Source: Planktothrix serta PCC 8927
GTDB lineage: Bacteria > Cyanobacteriota > Cyanobacteriia > Cyanobacteriales > Microcoleaceae
Assembly: GCF_900010725.2 (NCBI RefSeq)
Contig: NZ_LR734832.1
Span: 137,628 to 201,627, forward strand
DNA: 64,000 nt
Direction: 5' to 3'
Position numbers and translations under genes: made by a program. Shown here piece after piece: positions 17,229-30,650 of the stretch (its first letter is position 1; every line of letters starts with the position of its first letter). The notes below the pieces were generated by a model. That model ran no database searches. It had not been told where the DNA came from and worked only from the letters and a program-made list of their open reading frames with translations.

Positions 17229-17527
17229 GTTGGGGAATTTTTTTTGAGAATTCTCCTGAACAGAATCATAAATGAAGGAATAAACAGGAGTAGATGCACC
17301 CTGATGGTTTTCCTTCAACTTCGGTTGGGGGAATTTTTTTTGAGAATTTTCCTGATCAGAATTAAAAGTGAAGGAATAAATAGATGTAGATGCACCCTGA
17401 TGGTTTTCCTTCAACTTCGGTTGGGGGATTTTTTTTGAGAATTTTCCCGATAGGAATCAAAAGCGAAGGAATAAACAAGAGTAGATGCACCCTGATAGTT
17501 CCCCCTCAACTTCGGTTGGGGGGTTTT
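17229..17527 (+). repeat. Three tandem ~95-bp units, each ending in a UUCG hairpin
   Basis: The landmark GTTGGGG recurs at 17229, 17324, 17420 and 17515, giving periods of 95, 96 and 95. Each unit holds TTTTTTTTGAGAATT, a central GAAGGAATAAA, TAGATGCACCCTGAT, and ends in CTTCAACTTCGGTTGGGGG, a stem capped by TTCG and followed by a T run. Periods not all divisible by three and lack of a conserved frame argue against coding. Confidence 0.85.
17501..17527 (+). terminator. Strong UUCG-loop intrinsic terminator
   Basis: CCCCCTCAAC, TTCG, GTTGGGGGG, then TTTTT: the last and best stem of the repeat array. The two earlier units have weaker versions. Together they end the DHH phosphoesterase transcript ahead of the convergent RNase D gene. 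Confidence 0.8.
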
Positions 17528-17558
17528 TGTTTGGGAAGACTCTCCTCCGTCAGTTCTA

Positions 17559-18185
17559 TTAATGGTGTTCAAAAATACCTTGAAATTGTAATAAATCTAA
17601 AGTGACCATGACTGGTAAACAGGAAAAACATTGTTGAGCCAGTTCTAAACGGTCTTCCCGTTCTAACATCGACACTAACTTTTTCTGAACGTTCAATAAA
17701 TAGCGAACATCATTGGCGGCATAGTTTAATTGATCTTCAGATAAATTACTCGCATTTCCCCAGTCGGAACTTTGGGAAGTTTTATCGAGTTCGACTTTTT
17801 CTAATTCTTGAACTAACTCTTTAAGTCCGTGTTTTCCGGTGTAGGTTCGGACTAATTTACTGGCTATTTTAGTACAAAAAATCGGGTTAACTTCAATACC
17901 TAAGTAATAGCGAATAGTAGCAATATCAAAGCGAGCGAAATGGAATACTTTGAGAATATTAGGTGCTTCTAAGAGTTGTTTTAAGTTCGGTGCTTCTTTT
18001 TGACCTTTAGCAATTCTAATGGCGGTGACTTGACCCTTGGGGTCGCAAATTTGAATTAAGCAAAGGCGGTCTCGCCAAGGTAATAACCCCATTGTTTCGG
18101 TATCTACCGCTAACCCATCGGCCGTTAGATAGTCAAATAATAACGTTTCAGAAATATCCCCATCACAAACTTGAAAATTAGACAT
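17559..18185 (-). CDS. Ribonuclease D-type 3'-5' exonuclease
   Basis: DEDD-family exonuclease, 208 aa, single catalytic domain without the HRDC domains of E. coli RNase D. Exo I is LAVDTETMGL (D28, E30), Exo II HFARFDIATI, and Exo III LNYAANDVRYLL with the YxxxD pattern of the DEDDy group. Probably trims tRNA or other small RNA 3' ends. Convergent with the DHH phosphoesterase, another RNA-degrading enzyme class. Confidence 0.88.
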   Translation of the reverse strand: MSNFQVCDGDISETLLFDYLTADGLAVDTETMGLLPWRDRLCLIQICDPKGQVTAIRIAKGQKEAPNLKQLLEAPNILKVFHFARFDIATIRYYLGIEVNPIFCTKIASKLVRTYTGKHGLKELVQELEKVELDKTSQSSDWGNASNLSEDQLNYAANDVRYLLNVQKKLVSMLEREDRLELAQQCFSCLPVMVTLDLLQFQGIFEHH

Positions 18186-18334
18186 ATTTTATTACAAATA
18201 ATTTTAATTGACTTTACCCTGTTTTTGAAAAGATAGCAATCAGCAGGTTAGTGTTTACAACTTCTTTTTATCTTTGTGTCTTTGTGTCTTTGTGGTTAAA
18301 ATAGGAGTGCGAACTGCTATCAATCAATTCCCAG

Positions 18335-18865
18335 CTATCTTTTTCTTACAAAAATCTGAGTAAAATAATACTCTCCTTTGGCATTTCTGACAATACCCAT
18401 TCCCGTTAACTCATAATTTCCCACCATATTCCGTTGATGACCTGGACTTTCTATCCATCCTTTAACGGCTTGTTTTCCGGGGTCAACATAACCCGAATTA
18501 AAGGCGACATTTTCGGCAATTTCTTGCCAACGGACAAATTGACGAATTTTTTGAAATCGAGCTTTTGACCCCCCATGACCAAAGGGAACTTGACCGTTAG
18601 CCATTAACTGACTATGAATACGACATTGTTCACTAATTTTAGGGTCTAGTTTTAAGGGTGGTAAATTTTTAGAAGCGCGATAATCATTGACTTGTTGATG
18701 TACTGATAATTCCAATTGCGCGAGATTAGAATTATTGGAGTTAACAACGGGTGTCGCTTGCGGTAGGGGCTTTACAACTGAGTTGATTTCTGACAAAAAT
18801 GTACACCCTCCCAATAATAATACTATTCCCATTAACGGTAACTTAAACATTGTTCGTTTTTTCAA
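18335..18865 (-). CDS. CAP-domain (SCP-like) lipoprotein
   Basis: 176 aa. N-terminal lipoprotein signal with lipobox LLLGGC (Cys at about 21), so likely anchored in a membrane facing the periplasm. A CAP/SCP domain covers about 50-175: VNDYRASKNLPPLKLDP, HSQLMANGQVPFGHGG, ENVAFNSGY and GHQRNMVGNY, matching CAP motifs. Bacterial CAP proteins (YkwD type) have poorly known roles in the cell envelope. It stands between RNase D and miaA with no evident operon link. Confidence 0.85.
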   Translation of the reverse strand: MKKRTMFKLPLMGIVLLLGGCTFLSEINSVVKPLPQATPVVNSNNSNLAQLELSVHQQVNDYRASKNLPPLKLDPKISEQCRIHSQLMANGQVPFGHGGSKARFQKIRQFVRWQEIAENVAFNSGYVDPGKQAVKGWIESPGHQRNMVGNYELTGMGIVRNAKGEYYFTQIFVRKR

Positions 18866-19030
18866 TCTTGTTGACGAGGTATAGTTGCGACGGGGAGAAA
18901 CCGGGTTTTTGGAAAATGGCGATCGCTTCTTTTAATAAGTATACAACATTGATAATTTTTTAACTTAATCATAGCACTTTTCTGTCAATTTGGGGAAATT
19001 AAACAAATTTTTAAGATGATTTCACCCCCC

Positions 19031-19939
19031 TTACAGAATAGCTTGCCAAATCTGATCTAACAAATTAGAACTATCAGCATCAAACCATTGAATTTCAGAA
19101 ACAGCCCGAAACCAAGTTCTTTGTCGTTTGGCAAATTGTCGGGTATGTAATACTATTAATTCCTTGGCTGTTTCTAAAGAAATATCTCCAGCTAAATATT
19201 GTTTAATTTCCTGATATCCCAACGTTTCTAATAACGATAATTCTGTCCCATATTTCTGACATAACTGTTCAACTTCTTGTACAAATCCCTTTTCGATCAT
19301 ATTTTCCGTTCGCTTTTGAATCCGATGGGTTAATGCTTCTGTTTCACAATGTAAACCCATTTGTAAAATCGGATACTTGGGAGGATTTTCTCCTTGTTGT
19401 TCAGAAATAGGCTGACCTGTGATATAATAAACTTCTAAGGCTCGTAAAGTTCTAACTTGATCGTTAGCATGAATTTTTTGCGCTGCGATCGAATCAATTT
19501 GTTTTAACATTTGATAACATTGAACTTGACCTAATCCTTGAAGTTGCGATCGCAATTCTGCATGAGGTGCAACCCTAGGAATTTTCATTCCTCGCACAAT
19601 TGATTTAATATATAATCCTGTACCTCCAACTAACAATAAGGGTAGAGATTTAGAAGCATTCACAATCAATTGTTGCGCTTGATCCTGATAATCTGCTACT
19701 GTTAAAATCTCCGTCGGTTCACAAATATCAATCAAATAATGGGGAACACCCTGACGTTCTGCCACCGTCGGTTTAGCGGTGCCAATATCAAACTCTCGAT
19801 ACACCAACCGAGAATCTGCACTCAAAATCACAGACCCCAAACGTTCCGCTAACTGGATTGCCAACCCCGATTTCCCCGTCGCCGTTGCACCGCAGATTAC
19901 AATTAACCGAGGGGGTTGTGGTATTGTAGAAATAGTCAA
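19031..19939 (-). CDS. miaA: tRNA dimethylallyltransferase (MiaA)
   Basis: Adds a dimethylallyl group to N6 of A37 in tRNAs reading UNN codons. P-loop GATATGKS (residues 17-24), SADSRLVYREFDIGTAKPT substrate loop, YLIDICEPTE, LLVGGTGLYIKSI and the RTWFR motif near the C-terminus are all present. 302 aa is normal. ATG 19939, divergent from gyrB across a 190-bp region. Confidence 0.96.
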   Translation of the reverse strand: MTISTIPQPPRLIVICGATATGKSGLAIQLAERLGSVILSADSRLVYREFDIGTAKPTVAERQGVPHYLIDICEPTEILTVADYQDQAQQLIVNASKSLPLLLVGGTGLYIKSIVRGMKIPRVAPHAELRSQLQGLGQVQCYQMLKQIDSIAAQKIHANDQVRTLRALEVYYITGQPISEQQGENPPKYPILQMGLHCETEALTHRIQKRTENMIEKGFVQEVEQLCQKYGTELSLLETLGYQEIKQYLAGDISLETAKELIVLHTRQFAKRQRTWFRAVSEIQWFDADSSNLLDQIWQAIL

Positions 19940-20074
19940 CTGTCCTCCTCTTCAGCCGATCACGGATAACAGACTGTATCAAGTGCATCCCCTGTCCAAA
20001 TTTGTTTTGAGAATGCCCTACAATCGTCTCCAACCTATTTGTGCTACAATTTTTGAAAGTTTTGCCATTTTACT

Positions 20075-25021
<4,947 letters not shown>

Positions 25022-25023
25022 TA

Positions 25024-25112
25024 CAGTAATCAGTTATCAGTAATCAGTTATCAGTGCAAGAGTTAAGAGTTAATCAACTGTCCACTTCTTTACTCATAAC
25101 TCATAACTGATT
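25024..25112. repeat. CAGTTATCAGTAAT-type tandem repeats
   Basis: ATCAGTTATCAGTAATCAGT directly after gyrB, then AACTGATTACTAATTGCTGA near 25105-25125, partly complementary, so the pair can form a long hairpin. Same short-repeat family as 38816 and 43411. Confidence 0.65.
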
Positions 25113-25320
25113 ACTAATTGCTGATTTCCCGGATTTGATGAGAAATTTTTCATGACAAGGGATAAAAATTCCCCTAAGATTAGTGAAAAACACCCGTTAG
25201 GTGAAAAAACTGATTCTCTATTCCCGGTATCATCACTCTTTAGGAGTTTAAACCGAGGAACACCATCAATCCGGGTCGCGTCATCAACTAACGGAATCTT
25301 TCATCAACCGAGTTCCACCC

Positions 25321-25977
25321 ATGAGCCAATCCATACCTATCTCTTGGTCTAAGGCTGACGTCTCTATCCCCCTAGAGCAATTACCCCTTGAACAACTGTC
25401 AAACTCTGATTTAGTTTTGCGTTGTCAACTGGGAGTCTGTCCAGATCGAGCCGCCTTCACAGAACTACTTCGTCGCTATCAATCCCATGTTGATAAGATT
25501 CTTTACCATCTGGCTCCAGATTGGCAAGATCGAGCAGACTTAGCCCAGGAAGTCTGGATTCGAGTGTATCGCAATGTTAAACGTCTGCAAGAGCCAGCAA
25601 AGTTTCGGGGATGGTTAAGCCGGATTGCTACTAATTTATTTTATGACGAACTCCGCAAGCGCAAACGGGTCAAACCGCCTCTGTCTTTAGATGCACCGCG
25701 CAATATTGAAGATGGAGAAATGGACTGGGAAATTGCTGCCGATAGTCCTGGCCCGGATGAAGATATGGCTACCCGTGAATTTTATAGCCATCTTCATGAT
25801 GCGATCGCTGATTTACCCGAAGTATTCCGCACGACCATTGTTTTGCGGGAAATTGAAGGATTAGCTTATGAAGAAATTGCTGAAATGACCGGGGTTTCCC
25901 TGGGAACAGTGAAATCGAGAATCGCCAGAGCGCGTCAACGCTTACAAGCTGACCTACAAGTTTATCTGAATCCCTAA
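25321..25977 (+). CDS. ECF-type RNA polymerase sigma factor (SigG-like)
   Basis: 218 aa, group IV (ECF) sigma factor. Region 2 is about 45-115 (LAQEVWIRVYRNVKRLQE, AKFRGWLSRIATNLFYDELR), region 4 about 155-212 (ADLPEVFRTTIVLREIEGLA, YEEIAEMTGVSLGTVKSR). The order and the following anti-sigma-like gene match the sigma/anti-sigma arrangement typical of ECF factors; SigG assignment in cyanobacteria is by general resemblance only. ATG 25321 is used because the protein then begins with the family-like N-terminus. Controls an envelope or stress regulon by inference. Confidence 0.88.
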   Translation: MSQSIPISWSKADVSIPLEQLPLEQLSNSDLVLRCQLGVCPDRAAFTELLRRYQSHVDKILYHLAPDWQDRADLAQEVWIRVYRNVKRLQEPAKFRGWLSRIATNLFYDELRKRKRVKPPLSLDAPRNIEDGEMDWEIAADSPGPDEDMATREFYSHLHDAIADLPEVFRTTIVLREIEGLAYEEIAEMTGVSLGTVKSRIARARQRLQADLQVYLNP

Positions 25978-26136
25978 AAAATTGGCGGGTGAGCGGATGC
26001 AATTGTGGGTAATACCGATACAATAGTTATATAGGTTGAAACCCCAATTTTTCATAGCTTTTACCCCAAGGATAATTTCAATTAAATCTGTCTAATTTCA
26101 TGTCGAATTGCATACTTGGTGAATGGGGGTGTTCCG

Positions 26137-26715
26137 ATGAAGCACAATTTTGAGCCTGAACCACAAATTAACTCAACCATTCAGGGACATCTATCTGGGG
26201 AACACTCAGATCCTCTAACTCCTACATTAGATCATCTTGACCCTCAACAATTTCAAATCCTCAGTGCCTACCTAGATGGAGAAGCAACGGTTTCAGAACG
26301 CCGTCAAGTTCAAGCTTGGCTAGATACTGATCCCCAAATTAAAGAAATTTACTTACAACTACTCCAACTCCGTTCTCGTTTACAATCGGCTCCTGTTCCG
26401 GCTTCTCATCCCTCGGTGCAACAACTCGCCACCCGTGTTTTCCAACGTTTAAATCAGAGAACTCGGGTGATGGCGACTTGGGGAGGAACAGCGATCGCAG
26501 CTTTATTGGTGATGACAATTTCAGGCGGTATTTCAGGAAATTGGGGACGAGTTTCGATGTTGGCTCAATCTCAAAATTTGAACTATTCCGAACCCCTACA
26601 AATTGCCTTGAATGAACCTCTGATCCCAATTGTTAATCCTAACGCGGTTAGTATTAGCGTGGATCAACCGATTATTCCAATTCCTAAAGCTGCGGTTTCC
26701 ACACCTACTAATTAA
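26137..26715 (+). CDS. Probable anti-sigma factor, membrane-anchored
   Basis: About 192 aa from ATG 26137 (MKHNFEPEPQ), which I prefer to the TTG at 26116. Residues about 45-100 match an anti-sigma N-terminal helical domain (LSAYLDGEATVSERRQVQAW, LDTDPQIKEIYLQLLQL), without the HCC zinc ligands of ZAS proteins. One membrane span at about 118-138 (TAIAALLVMTISGGISG) places the C-terminus outside. It follows the ECF sigma gene by 159 bp on the same strand. Function inferred from this pairing. Confidence 0.75.
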   Translation: MKHNFEPEPQINSTIQGHLSGEHSDPLTPTLDHLDPQQFQILSAYLDGEATVSERRQVQAWLDTDPQIKEIYLQLLQLRSRLQSAPVPASHPSVQQLATRVFQRLNQRTRVMATWGGTAIAALLVMTISGGISGNWGRVSMLAQSQNLNYSEPLQIALNEPLIPIVNPNAVSISVDQPIIPIPKAAVSTPTN

Positions 26716-26723
26716 TTAAAAAT

Positions 26724-26797
26724 AGCGATCGCTTTTTCAAGGATCAGTCTTTCAGGATTAATGAAAGATATAGGATCTTAAAGAAAGAGCGATCGCT
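26724..26797. terminator. Inverted HIP1 repeat between convergent genes
   Basis: AGCGATCGCTTTTTC (26724-26738) and GAAAGAGCGATCGCT (26783-26797) pair at 14 of 15 positions. Both ends hold a HIP1 octamer. Position between the anti-sigma gene and the 3' end of the five-gene operon suggests a bidirectional terminator. Confidence 0.5.
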
Positions 26798-26822
26798 GTT
26801 TATTTTAGTTCAGAATAGAAAG

Positions 26823-28748
26823 TTAAGGAAGATCGTATTCACGTTTTAAGTTTTCATAAATATCAGGATATTCCTCTTGCAACCAATCTGGCATTCCTAC
26901 TTCTGGGCATTCAACTAGCTGTTCAAGTATAGACTGAATAGCACCGTATTCATTAACAGATTCTAGGCGGTTAAAGATCACAACATTGCAAGGATGTCCA
27001 TAGTGATCTTCAAAACCATAACCGTTGAGATCGAGTTTAAAATATTTCTCGACTGCTACAGGGGATTGAATTGCCTCTCCAACTCCAACAATTAAAATTT
27101 TTAAGTAACTGTGGTTTTTAAGTTTTTTACATTGATTTTTAATTTCTGCAACAAATTGATCAAAATCAGTGAATTCCCCATCAGTATAAATAAATACAAT
27201 ACCTCCTCGATCTTCTGAGCGTGCTTCAAACCACTTATCCATTAAACCCTTAAAGGTTGGAGTAATAAAAGCATCACCTGCGGGAGTGTTAGCATTAAAG
27301 TGGGTATCAACTTGATTATGATCTGTAATATTGTAGTTATTCCGGGCTACTTTATTAATGTTAAAAAAAGCCAGAGTTGCTTTATCACTAACTCTTTTAG
27401 ATTCAGCACCTGGACTAACTCTTAAAACTTCCGCAATATGTCCCTTAACTGAATCTTTAATAGCATAATAACGCTCTCTTGGGTCTCTAGCTGCAATGGG
27501 ATTTGTCATTGATGCTCCTTTAGAAACCAGAAAAAAGCAATCTCGATCATAAATAGATAGATTAAGTGTCATCATCAATCTCCCAGAATTTAGTTTTTTT
27601 TGTATTTTTTCGATCCAATTTAGATCAAAAACGTTTCCATAGATAGGATTAGCAACATCCAGAAATTCACCACATTTTGTTACTAATCCTGAGACCAGCA
27701 ATTCTCTTTGGGCCAAACTTTGCTCAGAAAACTGAGTAGACTTTGGGTGTTGGAGAACTTGCTTGTAAATTTCTAGGGCTAAGAATTGGATTTCTGCTAC
27801 CCTGGGGTCTCCTTGAATGTAATAATCCTCAATAGCCTGAAAGTGAGAGACAAGTACAGGTTGGCTTGTCCACTTTTGAACTATCTTTTCTTGGACTAAG
27901 GTTCTCAGTAGCTCGGTAGCATTATGATTTTCTATTTTAAGCCATTTAACCGCAAAAGAACACAAAAACTGTGTTAAGAAAGGTTGCCCCCCTGTCCAAG
28001 TCAAAATATCTTGAAATAAGGCTTGGGGATTTCGACTCACTACTCTCAATCTTGCTTGCAGGGGTGGACATTCACCCTCAAGAGGTGAGATCTCAAACAC
28101 GGTTATCGGATTTTGGCCAGAGTTTTTAAGGGGTAAAACTTTACTAGGATGGACATTTCCGAACAGCACAAGTACAAAATTAGGGATGCAAAGGTTCTCT
28201 AAAAAGGTTCGGAGTCCCTCCCATTCGGCTAGATTTTGGCTATCATCTAAGAAAATAACTAACGTCTTGTTCTTAGAAAACCGAATTGTCTGCCGAATAA
28301 ATTCTGGAAATTTGATCTCATAAGATTGCTCCTTTAAGGTTTGCCAAAATGACTGTAACTCTAAAACGACTTCTGCACCAAATTGTTTGAATCTGTAACT
28401 AATTTCCTGCACTAAATGGGAGTAAAACAAATCTTCTGTTACAGGAGAACTCAAAGTTTGGGCGGATAGAGATATGCTAATGTAACCTTCCTCCTCTAAT
28501 TTTTTAGCAGTTCTTAACCTTAAACTAGATTTTCCACTTTGAGGAAGCCCAAAAACATAGCAAACTGGGAATTTTTGCTCATAATTTTTGATGAATTCAT
28601 AAACTTGAACATCTACCTCCCGCTTAACATAATTGGCCGCATTAACAGGTAAAACAGTTCCTTTAATTCCATGGGAATAGTAATAGTAACTGTTAAGACG
28701 TTGGATGATTTCTACCAGGTGTTTTAGGAAGTTAAACATCGTTTTCAA
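26823..28748 (-). CDS. STAND-type (AAA_35-like) ATPase fused to a degenerate von Willebrand A domain
   Basis: Fifth and last gene of the operon, 641 aa. N-terminal ATPase about 40-385: Walker A GLPQSGKSS (67-75), Walker B LVIFLDDSQ (D168, D169; the usual Glu is Asp), and the STAND-like GxP motif in WTGGQPFLTQ (251-260), then a winged-helix-like segment (VSGLVTKCG, NPIYGNVF). From about 393 a vWA domain: strand LMMTLNLSIYDRD, the MIDAS position reads SKGAS (409-413) instead of DxSxS, then T488 and IVFIYTDGEF with D523. Overlaps the preceding gene by 17 bp (ATG 28748) or 8 bp (ATG 28739), so translation is probably coupled. Confidence 0.8.
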   Translation of the reverse strand: MKTMFNFLKHLVEIIQRLNSYYYYSHGIKGTVLPVNAANYVKREVDVQVYEFIKNYEQKFPVCYVFGLPQSGKSSLRLRTAKKLEEEGYISISLSAQTLSSPVTEDLFYSHLVQEISYRFKQFGAEVVLELQSFWQTLKEQSYEIKFPEFIRQTIRFSKNKTLVIFLDDSQNLAEWEGLRTFLENLCIPNFVLVLFGNVHPSKVLPLKNSGQNPITVFEISPLEGECPPLQARLRVVSRNPQALFQDILTWTGGQPFLTQFLCSFAVKWLKIENHNATELLRTLVQEKIVQKWTSQPVLVSHFQAIEDYYIQGDPRVAEIQFLALEIYKQVLQHPKSTQFSEQSLAQRELLVSGLVTKCGEFLDVANPIYGNVFDLNWIEKIQKKLNSGRLMMTLNLSIYDRDCFFLVSKGASMTNPIAARDPRERYYAIKDSVKGHIAEVLRVSPGAESKRVSDKATLAFFNINKVARNNYNITDHNQVDTHFNANTPAGDAFITPTFKGLMDKWFEARSEDRGGIVFIYTDGEFTDFDQFVAEIKNQCKKLKNHSYLKILIVGVGEAIQSPVAVEKYFKLDLNGYGFEDHYGHPCNVVIFNRLESVNEYGAIQSILEQLVECPEVGMPDWLQEEYPDIYENLKREYDLP

Positions 28749-29604
28749 GTGATGAACTCCTTTCTTGAGTTCTCATATTGACTTGAGACTCAATTAATTT
28801 AATAAACCACGCTTGGGAAAACGTTTTCTTTTCTAAGATAAACTTAAAAAACTTAAATTTGAATTTAAAATCTAAAGATTCCCAAAATCCTTCAATTTCT
28901 GGCAATGGATAGGAGTCAGGAAAGGGATAGTAAATCCACCATTGTTGCTCTGATTTAACTAGGGAAGATAGACCTCGCCAAACCTGAGCCTCCCTGAAAG
29001 TTTCCTCTTTTTTGATTCCCGTAGATACGAGAAGAACTTCCTTTCTTTTGGGAAGACAATATTCTCTAATTTCTTCAGCCAGTAATTGTTTCATTTCTGA
29101 TGAAATTTTAGCTAACTTATTTAACTCTTGGTCAGGTGACAAGGGTTGGTTTTGAATTCTTTCTTCTATATTCTGAGGATCAGCTAAATTGAGTAATTCT
29201 TGAAAATTTCCCAGAAAACCATCCTCTCCCCCTAATGTTACAGCTTGACTAATTTTTTCGGTTAGTAAAGGGTTATCTTCCTCATCTAAAGCATTAGCCG
29301 CTAACATCCGAAAGACGGGTTCAATTTCATCAGAATCTTCAGCAATCCAAGCCACAGAAATCCGAATCGGTCTGGCTGAAAAATCCTTGCGCCCTTGGGG
29401 GTGAATAGCGGTAATTAGGAGTAACAAAAGACCCTCTCTCCGTGAAATAACCACTGAGGGACTTTCACTGTAAATCAGATTGATTGATTCATCTTCAAAT
29501 TGATTCGGAAGTTCATCAACTCGTTCCTGACCTGTATCTGTGAGTTGCAACCAACAATAACCATTGTTTTGTTCAAAACCCCGACTCCGAATATAGATAT
29601 CCAT
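28732..29604 (-). CDS. Unknown protein of the five-gene NTPase operon
   Basis: 290 aa; I do not recognise a domain. The start (MDIYIRSRGFEQNNGYCWL) and a central mixed alpha/beta region (LLLLITAIHPQGRKDFSARP, ISVAWIAEDSDEIEPVF) suggest a soluble globular domain; about 165-200 is helical and charged, and the C-terminus is Phe/Lys-rich (FKFKFFKFILEKK). No signal peptide or membrane span. It sits 20 bp after the small GTPase gene and overlaps the vWA-ATPase gene, so it probably works with both. A GTPase-associated adaptor is one guess. Confidence 0.6.
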   Translation of the reverse strand: MDIYIRSRGFEQNNGYCWLQLTDTGQERVDELPNQFEDESINLIYSESPSVVISRREGLLLLLITAIHPQGRKDFSARPIRISVAWIAEDSDEIEPVFRMLAANALDEEDNPLLTEKISQAVTLGGEDGFLGNFQELLNLADPQNIEERIQNQPLSPDQELNKLAKISSEMKQLLAEEIREYCLPKRKEVLLVSTGIKKEETFREAQVWRGLSSLVKSEQQWWIYYPFPDSYPLPEIEGFWESLDFKFKFKFFKFILEKKTFSQAWFIKLIESQVNMRTQERSSSLENDV

Positions 29605-29624
29605 AATTTGCTCCTTGTCTAAAT

Positions 29625-30605
29625 TTAACGATTGATTTTGAAAAAATCATGTCCCTGCAAAATCTCAAAGGGGGTGACTCTACGGCAACCTGACGCGAAT
29701 CTTCTCAAAGATTCTTTGAGATCATCATATTTCTGAAAGAAATCATTGAATTTAGACCAAAATCCATTTTGCTGATCAATATATTGTTTTATTAAAAACA
29801 GCAATAAATATCGCAAAGGTTGATCAGCATATCGGGTTTGCATGGGATCATCAACATGAAGTTTATTGAGATACCATTTTTCAAAATACCCATTTTTATC
29901 TTGCCATCCTCCACAAACTACACAACCAATGGTTTCTACAGGAGTAAGGACAGCAGCTACATTTTTAACTTTCGGTGCAAGAACTCTTGTAATTAATTCC
30001 CCGTATTCTTTTTTAAGAGCTTTTCCCAATTCTGCCGGATCTTTACCATTTTGTAAAAAAGTTTCGCACTTGACGGGAGCAAAAATAACCAAGCGAGGTT
30101 CAGAAATATTTTGATAGGCGGTTTCAATTAATTCAGTGATGTCTTTTGGTTGATTCAACTGTTCATTGAAACGTCCACCTCCCATCATTAATGCTAAAGT
30201 ATCAATGGTAATGATCACGGCTCCACTATTCGCCACAACATCCAAACAAAATTCTTTCTGTTTCGTCGATGCCTTGGGACCGAAATATTCCCCAGGAACA
30301 TCAATAAATTCTAATTCTAATGATGCGCGTTTACCTAACCAATCTTTTCGACCCAAGGTAAAACTAAAATCTCTAGGTTCCTCTGTTGCTGTCATTCCTT
30401 GATCCGTGACACCAAAATCTTTAATCATTTTCAGAAGATCTTGATAATGCTCTTCAAGAATTCCTTCACTTTCAGGATCAGTTGATAATCTCAGTTCAGT
30501 GGGTGCAGTGGTTTCACTAAAAAATTTATACATCACAGCTAAAAGACTGGTCTTTCCGACGGAACTAGGCCCCAGCATAGCCACTTTCAACTTTAAATTA
30601 GACAT
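29625..30605 (-). CDS. TRAFAC-like small GTPase
   Basis: 326 aa P-loop GTPase. G1 is GPSSVGKTS (12-20), G3 is FIDVPGEYFG with D102, and the G4 position reads APVKCE (about 176-181) where a base-recognition NKxD would be expected, so guanine specificity is uncertain. C-terminal about 100 residues are helical with basic patches. No membrane span. Third gene of the operon, 45 bp after the large fusion gene and 20 bp before the unknown gene. Such small GTPases act as switches in bacterial multi-gene conflict and polarity systems. Confidence 0.8.
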   Translation of the reverse strand: MSNLKLKVAMLGPSSVGKTSLLAVMYKFFSETTAPTELRLSTDPESEGILEEHYQDLLKMIKDFGVTDQGMTATEEPRDFSFTLGRKDWLGKRASLELEFIDVPGEYFGPKASTKQKEFCLDVVANSGAVIITIDTLALMMGGGRFNEQLNQPKDITELIETAYQNISEPRLVIFAPVKCETFLQNGKDPAELGKALKKEYGELITRVLAPKVKNVAAVLTPVETIGCVVCGGWQDKNGYFEKWYLNKLHVDDPMQTRYADQPLRYLLLFLIKQYIDQQNGFWSKFNDFFQKYDDLKESLRRFASGCRRVTPFEILQGHDFFKINR

Positions 30606-30650
30606 TGAATTATTCTCCTGATTTCTAACATATTTTAACAGTAGCGATCG

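Noticed and set aside
17208..17414. Minus-strand frame with two similar halves
   Set aside because: The likeness is only the 95/96-bp DNA repeat read in frame once; the third unit breaks the frame.
17229..17527. CRISPR-like array
   Set aside because: Units of about 95 bp are similar throughout, without constant short repeats and unique spacers.
25152..25352. Short frame before the sigma factor gene
   Set aside because: Low-complexity, overlaps the sigma factor start in another frame, no ribosome site or family pattern.
26823..28748. Classic Ter-type vWA/MoxR pair
   Set aside because: The ATPase is STAND/AAA_35-like, not MoxR, and no ter genes are nearby.
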